Source: Ceratopteris richardii (Eukaryota; Streptophyta; Polypodiopsida; Polypodiales; Pteridaceae). Taken from it: DNA of 64,000 bases. Below the pieces are notes generated by a model. The model searched no databases, was not told the origin of the DNA, and saw only the letters and a list, made by a program, of their open reading frames with translations. Each line of letters opens with the position of its first letter. Positions within the stretch are counted from its first letter, which is position 1. Position numbers and translations under genes: made by a program. Location: positions 203,207,627 through 203,271,626 of the forward strand of contig CM035407.1 of the NCBI GenBank assembly GCA_020310875.1, in the 5' to 3' direction. Shown here piece after piece: positions 10,191 to 20,548 of this stretch.

Positions 10191-11149
10191 TCTATCGTCC
10201 CTGAAAGACCCTTGTTGTAGTAGTTGTTCCATGGAGTGCTTGGAGAGGTAGTGTCCAACATGTACCAACAAGAGCGGTCCATCTCCAAATGTGGCCTATG
10301 CAAGTTCTGGTCCCGTTGGATGTACTTCTTCCTATGGGAGCCGGATGTCGTAGTTGTGAGCTTCCAAAAAGTACTAGTTGCTCAAAAGAGGTTGTCAATG
10401 TGGATTTTGAGCAGCTATCGATTGTGAATTACTCCATAGGTTCTTATGTTATAGCCTGAATGTCCTCTGAATCTTCCGAACATGGCTTTCACAATGTATG
10501 CCAAGTACTTGTAACCCATAATGAAGGATGGGTAAGTGTGTTAGTGCATGGGTTGAAGAAAATATGTGCCTTGTGCACGGCCTTGCAATGTGGCCCTATG
10601 TATGCATACTTGGGAAATGCATTGGAAGAAGTATGGTGCAACAAATGGGGTCTTGAGCAAAGTGCTCAAGGGTATGCTAGCAAAGAGGTTTCCTACTCTA
10701 TCATGGTTATATTGTTGGAGCATACAATTCTTACCATGGTGAAAAGGTGTGCCAATAGTCGTCTCTTCGTGTTGTACTCCCATCATGGTGATTGACCATG
10801 GACTTGTCCTTCGTTGCGGATGGATGTCCTTGTTGATGATCCACTAGTGAGATTCTTGGATCGCCTCGTCCTACTTCTTCTTCTCGGATTTTTATTTTAT
10901 TTATACAAGCAAAAAGAGGTTAGTATCAATAAAATATTTTACATATTGCAAGTGTGTCTCATGTGCCTGGGATTTCTCAATGGTGTCTATGCATGGCCGT
11001 GTAAGGTGGGCCTATGTTGATGCATACTTTGGAAGTGCATGACCTCAATGGTGCAAAAGACAAGGTTATGCCAAAGGCACATGGTTGTTGCATGTCGAGG
11101 CATTCAATGTTCTTGCAGATGTTGATGCAGCCTTTGTTGGAGGTATCCA
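10191..11149 (-). other. RE3 3' untranslated region
   Basis: About 960 bp between the end of the polyprotein and the polypurine tract. Blocks are shared with the RE5 3' UTR at 41512-43023, such as the sequences around GCCGTG(T/C)A and CATACTTGG(G/A)AA. Small open frames on both strands here do not match any retroelement protein and have no conserved counterpart in RE5, so I call no gene. Confidence 0.6.
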
Positions 11150-11926
11150 TTAGATGTCAAAAGGACAGCTAATTTTAGGGACCCATTTCCGAATAGTGTT
11201 GGGTTGCATACAAGTCCTTGTTGAATTCTTCATCTTTGGTTGGTTGTTTAAATTTTGTATCCGGAGTGGTTCGTTCTTTGTTGTTATGGATGCTATTGGT
11301 ACCTTAGGCTTCCAAACCCATATCCTTGATGATTGTCTTCTTACTTTTGTCGAAGGGTTGAGTTGATCTTCTTTTGGTCTTTGTGCTTTGTTCTTACCCT
11401 TTTCGCTCCTTGGCTTCTTTGTTGAGACCTTTTGCATGGTGGGGAGCATAGGCCATTGTGCATGTAAGAGCTTCTTGGGTACCCACATCTGTAATCCCCC
11501 TTGTTGAGCTGCAACTAATTTCTTAGGCACCTAGATTTCTCGGAGATCTTTTGGTTGAGGTAATCCTGGTTGCTTGTTTCTTGTCTTCGCATGGTTGGCT
11601 TGCCTGAGTGGAAATCGTGTTGGCAAGGCTGGTGGTTGCTCTCCTTTTCGTACCCAGATCTGCTTCATGCTCGGAACTACTTTCTTCTTGAAATATCTTG
11701 GTCTATTTGATATAGCTGTTTTCATGTACTGTCTAGCTTGATCTTTCCATTGAGTTGTGGTGACGACATTAGTCTTTATACAAGAGGAGTCCGCTTGTCC
11801 TTGAGCCGGTTCTTCCTTGATTGAGTTCTTCTGGAATACAGAGTGTTTGGCACATACAACATCTTGTTCGTGGAGATCAGTCTTAGAGGAACTAAGAGAG
11901 TGTATGGCGCCATGATCTGTGAGCAT
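11150..11926 (-). pseudogene. PRO2 tail with W-V-x-K motifs (RE3)
   Basis: Continuation of the polyprotein in the same frame as PRO2, cut by in-frame stops near 11531 and 11927-11960. It is basic and contains the repeated motif IWVRKGEQPP, LQMWVPKKLL, RIWVWKPK and KWVPK. The same order occurs in RE5 residues 640-790, and I/W-rich relatives occur in family II. Function is unknown; a repeated Trp-Val-basic motif in a tail next to INT could mediate binding to nucleic acid or a host chromatin factor. That is inference only. Confidence 0.6.
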
Positions 11927-11959
11927 GCAATTCTCTAATTCTAATGTAATGCATTGTTC

Positions 11960-12358
11960 CTATACCCAAAGTTGAAGAAGTTGACTTCTTAGGTTCAAGT
12001 TGACTGCATGGTCATAAATCAAAGCTTGACCCAAGACAAGTGGCTTTGTGAGGTCCTCATCATGACACACTAGCATTTTGACTTTCATTGCAACATCTTG
12101 AAGGTAGATGGGGAGTTCCACCTCGCCTAAACAAGGGGTTTCCACACCTCCCAATCCTATAAAATATGCTTCTATGGGCTTGACGTCCAATTGCAAGTCT
12201 TGACAGTATGAAAGTCTAACTGCACTAGTTGTTGCACTTGAGTCAACCAATGCTCTAATAGTCCTTACACTCTTTCCTTGTCCTACCTCTATGGTCACAA
12301 AGGGGTGTCGGTCGATGATTCGAGAAGTAATTGTGCCCGACTTTTGGCACATGTCCAT
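11960..12358 (-). pseudogene. Second aspartic protease-like domain, PRO2 (RE3)
   Basis: Retropepsin-like region located after INT. It begins RPFVTIEVGQG, has the catalytic-position segment ALVDSSATTSAV where RE5 has ALIDSGAASSAV, then YCQDLxL, GLGGVETPCLGEVELPI, and the C-terminal block PLVLGQALIYD (RE5: PLVLGQDWIYD). The DSG of RE5 is DSS here, so RE3 PRO2 is probably inactive. It is in frame with INT upstream and the tail downstream, with a stop at 11960-11962. PRO1 of the same element is a separate domain at 17751-18281. Confidence 0.7.
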
Positions 12359-12397
12359 GTGATATTTTGGGGCTTTTGGGTTGACATCTAGGCCTAA

Positions 12398-14188
12398 TCA
12401 CCTTAACTTATTTCTCCTTATGCGCTCTCTAGCCTCTGCTTCTGCTTCTTCTCTAACCCTTAACTCCTCTTCTTTTCGCTTGTTAGCAGTGTTGAGCCTC
12501 AAGAGCATGTCCTCTGTAAGAGGTTCTTGATACAACTTGACTCGACATCCACTAATGTAGTTTGGCAAGACGTCACCTTCTAGAGTGGCCAATTGAACCG
12601 CACCACTAGTGGAGATTCTATTAATGATCATGGGTCCATATCCTCGTTTCTCCAATTTGCACGCATGTTGTTTTAGCGTATAAACCAGCACTAGATCTCC
12701 TTCTTTCAATCCCTTATCCTTTATATGGGCATCAAAGTATGCCTTTTGCCATTTCTTTGCAGCATAAATGCCTGCTCTCGCTCGTAGCCTCGTCTCACCT
12801 AAGCGTTCTAGATCAAAGATCCTAGAGAACAATTCATGTCCATTCCACTCATGCTCTTGTGCTACTTTTAAGGCTGGGATTAGGAAGTCCAATGGTAGCA
12901 CAACATTCTATCCGAAGACCATCTGAAATGGGGTGGCATTGAGTACCGTTTTGTAGGCAACTTCGTAAGCCCAAACAACATGATGAAGCTGTTTGTCCCA
13001 ATCAGAGCATTTATTATTTACCAGTTTTGTCAATACATTACATAGGATCTTATTTGTGCTCTCGGCTTGTCCGTTAGCTTGTGGATGATAGGGGGCTAAC
13101 TTCTTATGTATCACCATGAATTCTTGAAGTAGATTTTCAATGACCTCATTCAAGAAGTGCGTACCTCTATCACTTACTAACTCTATTGGTAATCCATATC
13201 TAGTGAACATGTTCTCAAATAAGAACTTAGCCATTGTTTGAGCATCATTCTTTGTTGTGGCTTTTACTTCCACCCACTTTGTGAGGTAGTCTGTGGCTAC
13301 AATAATTTATTTTGCATGGGAGTTTCTAGCTGGGGGGTTAATAGGGCCTACAAAGTCTATACCCCACTTTGAAAATGCACGTCCTCCCATCATTGGCCTC
13401 AAAGGCATCTCATCCTTTCTCACTGGGTATTGGGCACGTTGGCATGTGTTGCATTTCTTCACATAGGTATGTGCATCCATATGAAGAGTGGGCCACCAAA
13501 GTCTTGCGAATAGAATAGTCTTAATCACTCAGTCAGGCCCAAAGTGTCCACCTGCAACACCACTGTGTGCAATTTCTAAGACTTTCAAATAGTCTGATTC
13601 ATGAACGCACAGTCTTAGGTATCCATCTTTGCCTCTTTGGTACATGTTGTCTCCTATTAAGGTATAGTCCCGAGCCTCTTGCTCCATGCTTCGTCTTCAT
13701 GCTAGACTAGCCTCGCTAGGTAATGTCCCCGATCTCATGAACTCTACCAATGGAGCACTCCAATATGGAATTAATGACACGTGGTAAAGGGTAGCATGCT
13801 CCACTGGGGGTCTCATCTGACACACTGAACAATTCTTACTCCACTCATGTATTTCCTTGTCCATGCTAGGCCAATACACTCCTAAACGTTTTAGATTCTG
13901 CAACGTTCTTTGTTTAGAGTAGTGATTTCCTAGCAATCCCTGATGGGCTTGTTGCAACCAACTGGTATGTTCATCGTCCTCGACACAACACGCTAATACA
14001 CCCTCTGTATCTTGTTTGTACATGCTTCCTGCCAGTATTTTATATTTCTGTGATCGTACAAGTTCTTCCTTGTTTGTTTTTACGTTCTTGTTTGCAGGTC
14101 GGAAGGTTGGGACTGGTACCAACTTATTTGCCCACTTAGGAACAACTTCCAAATTGAACAAATAAGCGTCAGGTAGTTCATCCGACAC
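12398..14188 (-). pseudogene. Integrase (RE3), one frame with stops
   Basis: In one reading frame: N-terminal zinc-binding region (13697-14188; HQGLLGNHYSKQRTLQNL, WSKNCSVCQM), which also contains a second partly shifted INT N-terminus (13307-13528; CNTCQRAQYPVRKDEMPL); catalytic core with D in KWGIDFVGPI, D in LVSDRGTHF and E in HPQANGQAEST (12908-13273); and the C-terminal SH3-like region (12398-12901; GDLVLVY, KRGYGPMIINRI, LPNYISGCRVKLY). Stops near 12908 and 13307 and an in-frame gap of about 56 codons before 13528 break it. No chromodomain is visible. Confidence 0.8.
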
Positions 14189-14668
14189 TCCCTACGATGA
14201 CTCTCTTGAAGTTATGCGAGAAAGGTGATCCATCCTAAGGTGGGTCATACCTTTCCTGACAACCACTTCAAAATCGTATTCCATTAGTAAGAGGAACCAT
14301 CTTACTAAGCAGCCTGTATTGCAAGGTCTATTAACCAAATATAGTAAAGCTTGATGATCAGTGAAAAACTTGAACTAAATGGCCAATAGATAGTGTCTAA
14401 ACTTCTTCACAGTATATACCATGCCTAAGCTTTCTCTCTTGGTTGTCGTATAGTTTCATTCAGCCGCATTTAATTGCCTACTAGCGTATGCTATCGGCAA
14501 ATCTAGGTTTCCTTCACCTGTGGGTTGTGCTAGCACACATCCTATAGCATGATTGGATGCATCCACATGTACTTGGAATGGTTTATTCCAATAAGGTGTG
14601 GTCAGTATTGGTGTTGAGCACAAACGTCTCTTCAGCTCACTAAAGGAATTCTCACATTCATCATTCCA
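14189..14668 (-). pseudogene. RNase H domain (RE3), decayed
   Basis: Same frame as the RT connection above and INT below, but with several stops. Legible landmarks are PFQVHVDASNHAIG, the LPIAYASRQLNAAE-like block, a GMVYTVKKF block, FFTDHQALLYLVN and VRWFLLLMEYDFEVVV; the first Asp is the catalytic-site residue of Gypsy RNase H. It would degrade the RNA strand of the RNA-DNA hybrid. No second archaeal-type RNase H follows. Confidence 0.65.
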
Positions 14669-15329
14669 CTAAAAGTTTGTTAGCAAGGCATAAAGAGGTT
14701 TGGCTATGATTGCATACATGTGGATAAATCTGCGGTAATATCCACAATGGCCCATAAAGGCTTGTACCTCTTTAATGTTCCTTGGCTTGGGCAAGTGAGC
14801 TATGGCTCTAACTTTGTCCTCATCTGTAGATATACCATTTTTAGAAACAATGTGACCTAAGATTTTACCTTGTTGTACCATGAACACACACTTCCCTGGG
14901 TTCATACACACTTGATATTCTCTACATTTGTTGAAGATCTGTCTGAGCTCAGGGATGTGGTATCTTCTTTCTTGGGAATGAGCACATAAATCGTCCACAT
15001 ATACTTCTAGGATCTTTCGCAAGAACTCTTTGAAGACATGACACGAGCCTCTGGAATGTTGTAGGTGCATTGGTGAGCCCAAATGGCATCACACAAAATG
15101 CAAAGATTCCCCATTCTGTAGCAAAAGTTGTTTTGTGTTGATCTTCTGGGGCAATGGCTACTTGATTGTAACCCGAAAATCCATCAAGAAAGCTATAAAC
15201 TTCCTTGCCTGCAACACACTCCAATAAATGTTCAGTGATTGGAAGTGGATAACTATCTCTAATCGTGTCCACGTCCTGTAGGACAGTTGGTTGAGCTTTG
15301 GCCTCTTGAGGCGGAGGTCCAGGGTTCAA
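14669..15329 (-). pseudogene. Reverse transcriptase core, 3' part (RE3)
   Basis: Two overlapping frames. 14949-15329 carries RDSYPLPITEHLLE, VYSFLDGFSGYNQVAI and FAFCVMPFGLTNAPTTFQ. 14669-15082 carries the catalytic VYVDDLCAHS, then GKILGHIVSKNGIS and VQAFMGHCGYYRRFIHMYAIIAKPLYALL. YVDD is intact. The frame change near 15000-15080 is a frameshift mutation. The first ~25 residues of the 15329 frame come from the SINE inserted upstream. This is the right-hand half of an RT split by that SINE. Confidence 0.8.
15251..15266. repeat. Left target site duplication of the SINE
   Basis: AACTATCTCTAATCGT, 16 bp, repeated exactly at 15535-15550 on the other side of the SINE. A long TSD is typical of target-primed insertion by LINE machinery. 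Confidence 0.9.
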
Positions 15330-15534
15330 GTCCCAGGCTGGACATGTTATGGCTTAGGCCAGTTAAACCCAATTGTAACCATGTCTCCTTCAGTTGTAAC
15401 CTTGTCTAACCCCTGCTTTGTGGGACACAGGGGCTCCCCTGGGTGCTATGCCCATTCACTTGTACAGTTGCAATTTCAAAGTTAAAGTCCGGGGGAGTAG
15501 GCTTCAACTGAACCTCCATTAAAAAATAAAAAAA
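15267..15534 (+). mobile_element. tRNA-derived SINE inserted in RT
   Basis: A 268-bp insertion flanked by perfect 16-bp duplications. The 5' part is tRNA-like, with an A-box-like TAGGACAGTTGG (15279-15290) and a B box GGTTCAAGTCC (15323-15333), the internal RNA polymerase III promoter. A tRNA-unrelated body follows, and an A-rich tail (AAAAAATAAAAAA, from about 15521) ends at the right TSD. It is inserted antisense to RE3. With one TSD copy it adds 284 bp, which breaks the frame. The tRNA-like head is too diverged to call a functional tRNA gene. Confidence 0.88.
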
Positions 15535-15550
15535 AACTATCTCTAATCGT
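15535..15550. repeat. Right target site duplication of the SINE
   Basis: Second exact copy of AACTATCTCTAATCGT after the A-rich tail. Confidence 0.9.
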
Positions 15551-15572
15551 AGCGGCATTAACTTTTTTAAGG

Positions 15573-15992
15573 TTAATACACTCTCAATTTTCCATTCTTC
15601 TTGTGCACCACTACAATGGGGGACACCCATTTAGTATGCTCAATCTCATAGATAAATCCAGCTTCAATCAACCTATCAATTTCTTCTTTGATTTTAGCTG
15701 CATAAGTGTCATTATATGTGTAGGGCTTTTGTTTGGTGGGCTTTGCATCAGCAGTCATGGGGATCGTATGAGAGCAAATTTTTGGATCTACTCCTTTCAA
15801 ATCTCTATAATGCCATGCAAACACATCCCTATATTCCCTTAATAGAGCCACAAGATCTGCTTCTTCTTTCGCACTTAGGTCGTCTCCTATGTACGTACAT
15901 CGCTCTTTGTTCTCTTCAATGGTTACTACAATTTTTTTGGTCTTTTCTTTATTGCCATATGCCTCTCCTATAGTGGCATCTCTCTTAGGCAT
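15573..15992 (-). pseudogene. Reverse transcriptase N-terminal part (RE3)
   Basis: Starts in the linker (MPKRDATIGEAY, then IVVTIEENKERCTYIG) and runs through REYRDVFAWHYRDLKGVDP, KPYTYNDTYAAKIKEEIDRLIEAGFIYEIEHTKWVSPIVVV to KNGKLRV. These are the N-terminal fingers of Gypsy RT. A 2-nt loss just after KLRV (about 15575) makes a stop. The SINE at 15267 lies a few codons further on. Confidence 0.8.
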
Positions 15993-16298
15993 TCATACCA
16001 AAATCTTCCAGTCTTCCACTTCATATTTCTTGAAGTTTTCTGGTACTTCAAACAATGATTCCTCCTCTTCTTGTTTTACTGCTTTTCTTTTCTTTTTCTT
16101 TTGACCTCCTTCACTTCCTTCCTTTGAATTTACAGTTTTAATACTTGTGAGAGGTTCTTCTTCTTTTTGGGTTAACACTCCTATGTCTTCTAAATAGTGT
16201 TCCTCTGAGTCAAAGTAAGTATCCATCACAATGGATTCTAGATCATCGTCATTCTCTTCTTCTTCTATGACATCACTAGGGTCACATTCTTCCAACAA
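15993..16298 (-). pseudogene. Acidic PRO1-RT linker (RE3)
   Basis: Acidic segment (LLEECDPSD, EEEENDDDLESIVMD) followed by a lysine-rich patch and FEVPENFKKYEVEDWKI, which aligns with FEVPEHFKRYEVEEIKI in RE4 and FKVPAHFKKYEVEERKI in RE6. In frame with the RT N-terminus, with one stop at 15993-15995. Left (upstream) of the solo LTR in reading order it continues as 17337-17741. Confidence 0.6.
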
Positions 16299-16339
16299 GG
16301 GCTAACACATGAACACTGAAATATCATAACCCTCCTCAT

Positions 16340-17363
16340 TGATGGAGAGTGTTAATCTCCAAAAGAACAAGCTATCATTGATGTTAGACCACCTCTATAT
16401 CAAGAATAACTTTAAACTCCAACCAATTTTGGAAGACAAGCACCAAATTATCAAGAAATTAACTAACTGTGAAGAAAGTCATTTCTCAGAAAAGTCTGCT
16501 GCACCTTAATCACTCATTGACTAATCATTCGTGTAAATTTTTTTATAAAACTTTGTATAATGTTTTGCCTAGTGATTGCGCACCTCCTCCAAGTTAAAAC
16601 ACTTCAAAAACTTGAGTAGATTATGAGAAATGATTCAAACAATCTACCTATGTCTGAAACTGTCTCTCTGTATAGTCGACTTTGACACCTGCAACTTCTA
16701 AGACATGGTTCTCCAAAACTAGAACCCCTTTAAGCAAATGCTTTTAGCCATAGATGGCTTACCTCTCAACTTATATTTTGAGTCCTCAGTCATGCAAAAC
16801 TTTAATCTGTGCAGTGAGAATTGATCAAATCATTGACCACCAAAAATGCGCCTGTTTCAGAAAACTGTGAACACTCTTTTACATATGAATGTTCCTACTC
16901 ATAATTCTCACAGCCTGTTTACAATTAGGCTCTCAAACTTTAACCATAGACTCATTAACTATGAAATTAGACATCTACAAAAGGATTCTTGAAATGATCA
17001 AGCACAGACGGAGAATGCACAGAAATATCGGGCGCAACTTCTCTTCATTTCTGACGGAAATTACATCTGGATGAGAGAGCTATTCTAATCTCTTCATAAG
17101 TGTCTAATGACTTCTAAATCTTCTCAATTCTCATGCTCTACAATCTCTCTCATACTTGTCCCGACATTTTCCAAGTATATATAGACAAAAATTTACAAGC
17201 TTATGACTATTCAAAAGTATAAGTGACCTATATCTGAACTAATGTACATATGTGTACATATCTTTCAACTCCTTAATGTAAACTTCTTCCATGCTTCATA
17301 ACTTGATCTTTTCTTCATTCTTTGACTTCCAAAACTTCAGTTTTTGATTGCTCTGCACCAACA
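16340..17363 (-). mobile_element. Solo LTR (1024 bp) with 5-bp TSD
   Basis: On the plus strand it begins TGATGGAGAGTG and ends CTGCACCAACA; on the minus strand TGTTGGTGCAG ... CTCCATCA, so both ends are TG...CA. Perfect 5-bp direct repeats CTCAT flank it at 16335-16339 and 17364-17368. It has no coding capacity, no PBS and no polypurine tract. A TATATATA-like segment occurs near 17176. Insert plus one TSD is 1029 bp, a multiple of three, and the host frame on both sides is the same. It is unrelated to the family I and II LTRs. Orientation is inferred from the TGTTGG start typical of the other LTRs. Confidence 0.8.
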
Positions 17364-17741
17364 CTCATCACAATGAGGTGTCCATTGTTCTTCATTGACT
17401 GCAATGTCCATGGTAGCTAAGATTTCTGCCCAACCATGAGGCTCAAATTCCTCATCTAGAAAGATCATTTGTGTATAGGCTAGGTCTTTAACTGGTCTAT
17501 ATCCTGGGGGAGTTCCTTCTTCTCTAGCTTTTAGGCGCTTTTCCTCTTCCTCTACAACCTTGCACATCCACAAGTGAGTATCTTCATGCAGCCAGGATGG
17601 GTCAGGAGAACTTCCAGAATGCACAGAGATAGCATCTTCTTTTGCTTTGTGGATAGGATTCCACTGTAGGGGTGGTACATCTCTGAAGGTGTAATCCTTC
17701 AAATTGACCTTGGTGGTGATCCCTAAGTGTTGTAAGTACAA
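17337..17741 (-). pseudogene. Post-PRO1 segment of pol (RE3)
   Basis: Contains WLHEDTHLWMCKVVEEEEKR, then PGYRPVKDLAYTQMIFLDEEFEPHGWAEILATMDIAVNEE. The same motif order is in RE4 (MHEDAQLWMCKEAKKE, FPHETFELHGWMEILATLDVCVNEE) and RE6 (MNEDTHLWICQATKREEE). The role is unknown; it is a conserved spacer between protease and RT. Only bases above 17368 are host; the last residues are read from the solo LTR. Confidence 0.65.
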
Positions 17742-17750
17742 GGAGTTGGT

Positions 17751-18281
17751 TCACCAATCCTGTACTATTTGCAATTGTTGCAGGAAGGGTCTTCCTAGGA
17801 TCATCTCGTAGACATTATTTTTCTCAAAGTCACATATAGCAAATGTGTGTTCAAACTCTACACCACAGATGGTTAGAGTTATCCCTTCTAGAAATCCTAG
17901 AGGTCTTTCAAAATGACCATCTGCCATTTGAAGCTTCATTCTAGTTGGTCTTAATGTGGGTTTGCCCCATTGCGTCCACAAGGAGGTCGTCGCAATAGCA
18001 ACACCGGCACCTGAATCTACGATTGCTTTGGTTGTGTAACCTTGATAGGTGATCGGAAGATAAGTATTACCTTCTTCACCTTCACTCATGTTTCCTATTT
18101 TATCGAGAGGGATCTGTAGAACTTTCTGCTTAGAGCCTGCTTTTGGCATATTGGAATCAAGTTCTGGAACCTGATCCTTCACATGATTCCATAGCTCAGG
18201 TTTTGCTTTGAGCAGCTCTTCTACAGTGAGATGACACTGAACCTTAGTGTTCTTCACGACATCAGTGTTTCTTGGAACCAC
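17751..18281 (-). pseudogene. First aspartic protease, PRO1 (RE3)
   Basis: Retropepsin with YLPITYQGYTTKAIVDSGAGVAIAT (DSG catalytic triplet near residue 92), MADGHFERPLGFLEGI, and the C-terminal EMILGRPFLQQLQIVQDW block. It would cut the Gag-Pol polyprotein. It lies before RT as usual for Ty3/Gypsy and is in frame with Gag above. Stops at both ends of this frame interrupt the polyprotein, but the protease domain itself reads through. Confidence 0.85.
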
Positions 18282-18908
18282 TCAGTCTTCATTTCTTACC
18301 AATATTGTGGGAGCTCTGATCTGCAAAGATTTAGATTCCCATGGGCCTGTAAATTGTGGCAATTCTTGTAAAGAATTAGATTCAAAATCTAGTCTTTCAT
18401 CTTCTTGTTGCTCTGCTTGGTCTCCATAAATAGATGGAATGTCTTGGGGAAATTGATCATGAAGGTCATCAATCTCAGGAATAGGAGGGGGATTACCCTT
18501 CTCCTTGGCCCATTTCTCTTCTTGTATTTCCCACAAGAACTCTTGAGAGTATTGCTGAATTGAAATAGGTGCTCCCTCATCCACGGAATCAAGAACATAA
18601 GTTATCATTGGTGGAGAGCTTTCTCTTTCAACAATCAGTTGAGCCTGTGGAGGTAAATAAGCCTGCAGCTTGTTTACCAATTGCTCTAATCTTTCTAATA
18701 AGCCCTGGAAATGCAAATCTGGCTTCAGAGAGTTTGTTTGATTGAACTTTTGACTAGTCTCGAGCATAGCTTGAGCTACCTCTACCATTTTCATGCACAT
18801 TTTTGTCCGTTCAATCTCTAAATCTGCTCTAGGGTAACTCTTGTCTAGGTTTGCAGCTCTTGGCCCTTCTTGAAGACGAGCCTGGTAGGCCTTGAACATC
18901 ATGTCCAA
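18282..18908 (-). pseudogene. Gag-PRO linker (RE3)
   Basis: 208 residues, same frame as Gag and PRO1. Starts MDMMFKAYQARLQEGP, then YPRADLEIERTKMCMKMVEVAQAMLE, LHFQGLLERLEQLV and an acidic C-terminal half. The homologous linker in RE1 is at 52-624. Predicted mostly helical and hydrophilic; function unknown. Confidence 0.65.
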
Positions 18909-19202
18909 GCCTTCTGGGGTTGGATCTGCAAGAACAAGCCCTGGTTGCGGTCTATTTACAATGGCTGGTGGGGTGGAATGAGGTGGTGTGGATGGAGGTT
19001 CGACATGCGAGGGGCTTTGAGATGCAATGTCTTCTATTTTTGTTTTGGCATCGTTCAGGCTTTCTTCTAGTTTGGATATCTTTTTATTCCACTTACGATT
19101 GGTTCTCTCCCTGGTATCTTTCCATGTTCTTGTTTTCCTTTTACTAGGCTCTCCTAATTCACTTGACTCTGATTGCTCAGCTGTTTTATCCTATTTTAAT
19201 GC

Positions 19203-20306
19203 TTATGCCCTAGTAGTTGCATGTATAAGAGCCACATTACTGCTACTTGAACTTGAATCTGCCACTAATCCTACCACATTAATTTTTGTAACCTTGGGCA
19301 CACTAGAGGGATTCCTAGGACACTCTCTTGGAAGATGTTCCTTGTCGCACTCAGGACAAAAGCCTTGTATTGTGATGTTTTGTCCTTGTCCGAGAGTGAG
19401 TGAGTGGGGATATTCACGAATGAAATGGTCGCCTTGACATCTAAAGCATGGTCCTCTAGGGGCTTGTGGTCTTACTTGTCTCAATTGGGGCCTGGGGTTG
19501 GGATTTGTGTACATGACATTGGAGTATTTTAGCTCCCAATTTTGTTCCATAGGTGGTGCCTCATACTGATACGGAGAAGTCTCACTTTGCTCAGGTGAAT
19601 CTGTGTAATAAGCTTGTGAACTATCTTCATGGAAGTAGTCTGAACCATGGGCATGAGAATCATTTTCTGAGACCAATGGGTTTAGTGGCACCAATGCTCT
19701 ATTAAGGATCTCATCCGCCATCGTATACTTAACTAGGATCACATTGGCAGGAGTTGGTGGTTGGTTTCCTAGGATAGGTTGTGGCCTGTATGGTGCCGGA
19801 TATTGCTGTTGTGGCCTATAATATGGCTGGTGGTATTGATTCTGATACCTACCCTGCTGGTAAGGTTGCTCATAATTTTGTCTAATAGCCTGCCTGTCAT
19901 AGGGACAATCTTGAGTCGTGTGGTTCGTGTATTTTCTCTCAATGGTGCAATATAGAGCATTAGGGTTTCCTTGGGGCTGAGTCATCATTGGGCAAACATT
20001 AGCCATGTGTTCTCCTCCACAGTTGTAACATTGTTTCAATGAGGTGACCCTAAGCATTTGTCTATTTTGTATGCCTAGCTTTTTGGCAACCTGCTTAGCT
20101 ATCTCATCTATCTCAGTAGGGGTTCTTGACGTATGACTAGTAGAACTGTTAGAATCCTTATATAGTTTGGACAGTCCTAACTCCTCACCCAAGTTGTCTT
20201 CTATGTCAATGCATATCCGCACACACTCTTCTATGGATCTAGGCTCTTTCAAGTACACATATGACCTTAACTTTGTGCTCAATAGGCCATCTAAAAACAA
20301 GGCCAC
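19203..20306 (-). pseudogene. Gag, C-terminal capsid and three zinc knuckles (RE3)
   Basis: 367 residues. It starts in capsid (FLDGLLSTKLRSYVYLKEPRS), then a variable hinge, then zinc knuckle 1 CYNCGGEHMANVC, a Q/Y/P-rich stretch, knuckle 2 CFRCQGDHFIREY (last Cys replaced by Tyr), and knuckle 3 CPECDKEHLPREC followed by PRNP. Most Ty3/Gypsy Gag proteins have one or two knuckles, so three is notable; RE6 shows the same three. The protein would form the particle and package RNA. The frame continues into the linker and PRO1 through a stop near 19203. Confidence 0.8.
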
Positions 20307-20548
20307 TTGTTTGGCTGCTGTGGGTAACTCTGGAGTAGGGCATCTTTCTATGTACTATCTAAACCGTCTTCCTGCAAGTCGCACTGTTTCTTGGGGTGTC
20401 TGCTTGAAGCTATGAATCAGAGATGATGTGTTATGTCTTATGCCACTCTTGGAAAATTCTACAATGAATTCTTCTAGCAATTCACCTATCTCTCAATAGT
20501 TGCAACTATTTAGTGGTTGAAACCATGCTAAGCCAGTACCCTTGAGAG

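Larger units (their letters stand above)
5641..10297. repeat. Tandem duplication, two units of about 2.33 kb
   Basis: Unit 1 is 5641-7974 and unit 2 is about 7975-10297. Matching landmarks are offset by 2334 bp: Copia LTR start 6232/8566, gag start 6769/9103, family I LTR edge 7217/9551. Indels in the CA microsatellite shift the offset slightly at the right end. Each unit carries an INT tail relic, a Copia 5' LTR, PBS and gag, and a family I LTR plus about 120 bp of element interior. The breakpoint is in similar TTTTCC sequence. Units differ by scattered substitutions, so the event is fairly recent but not brand new. Confidence 0.9.

Noticed and set aside
10224..11020. Host genes in the plus-strand frames of the RE3 3' UTR
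   Set aside because: No start context or homology, no counterpart in the RE5 3' UTR, and they overlap UTR blocks shared in the other orientation.
15273..15345. A functional tRNA gene
   Set aside because: A and B boxes are present, but the cloverleaf is diverged, the unit continues into a SINE body with A-tail, and it lies between perfect TSDs.
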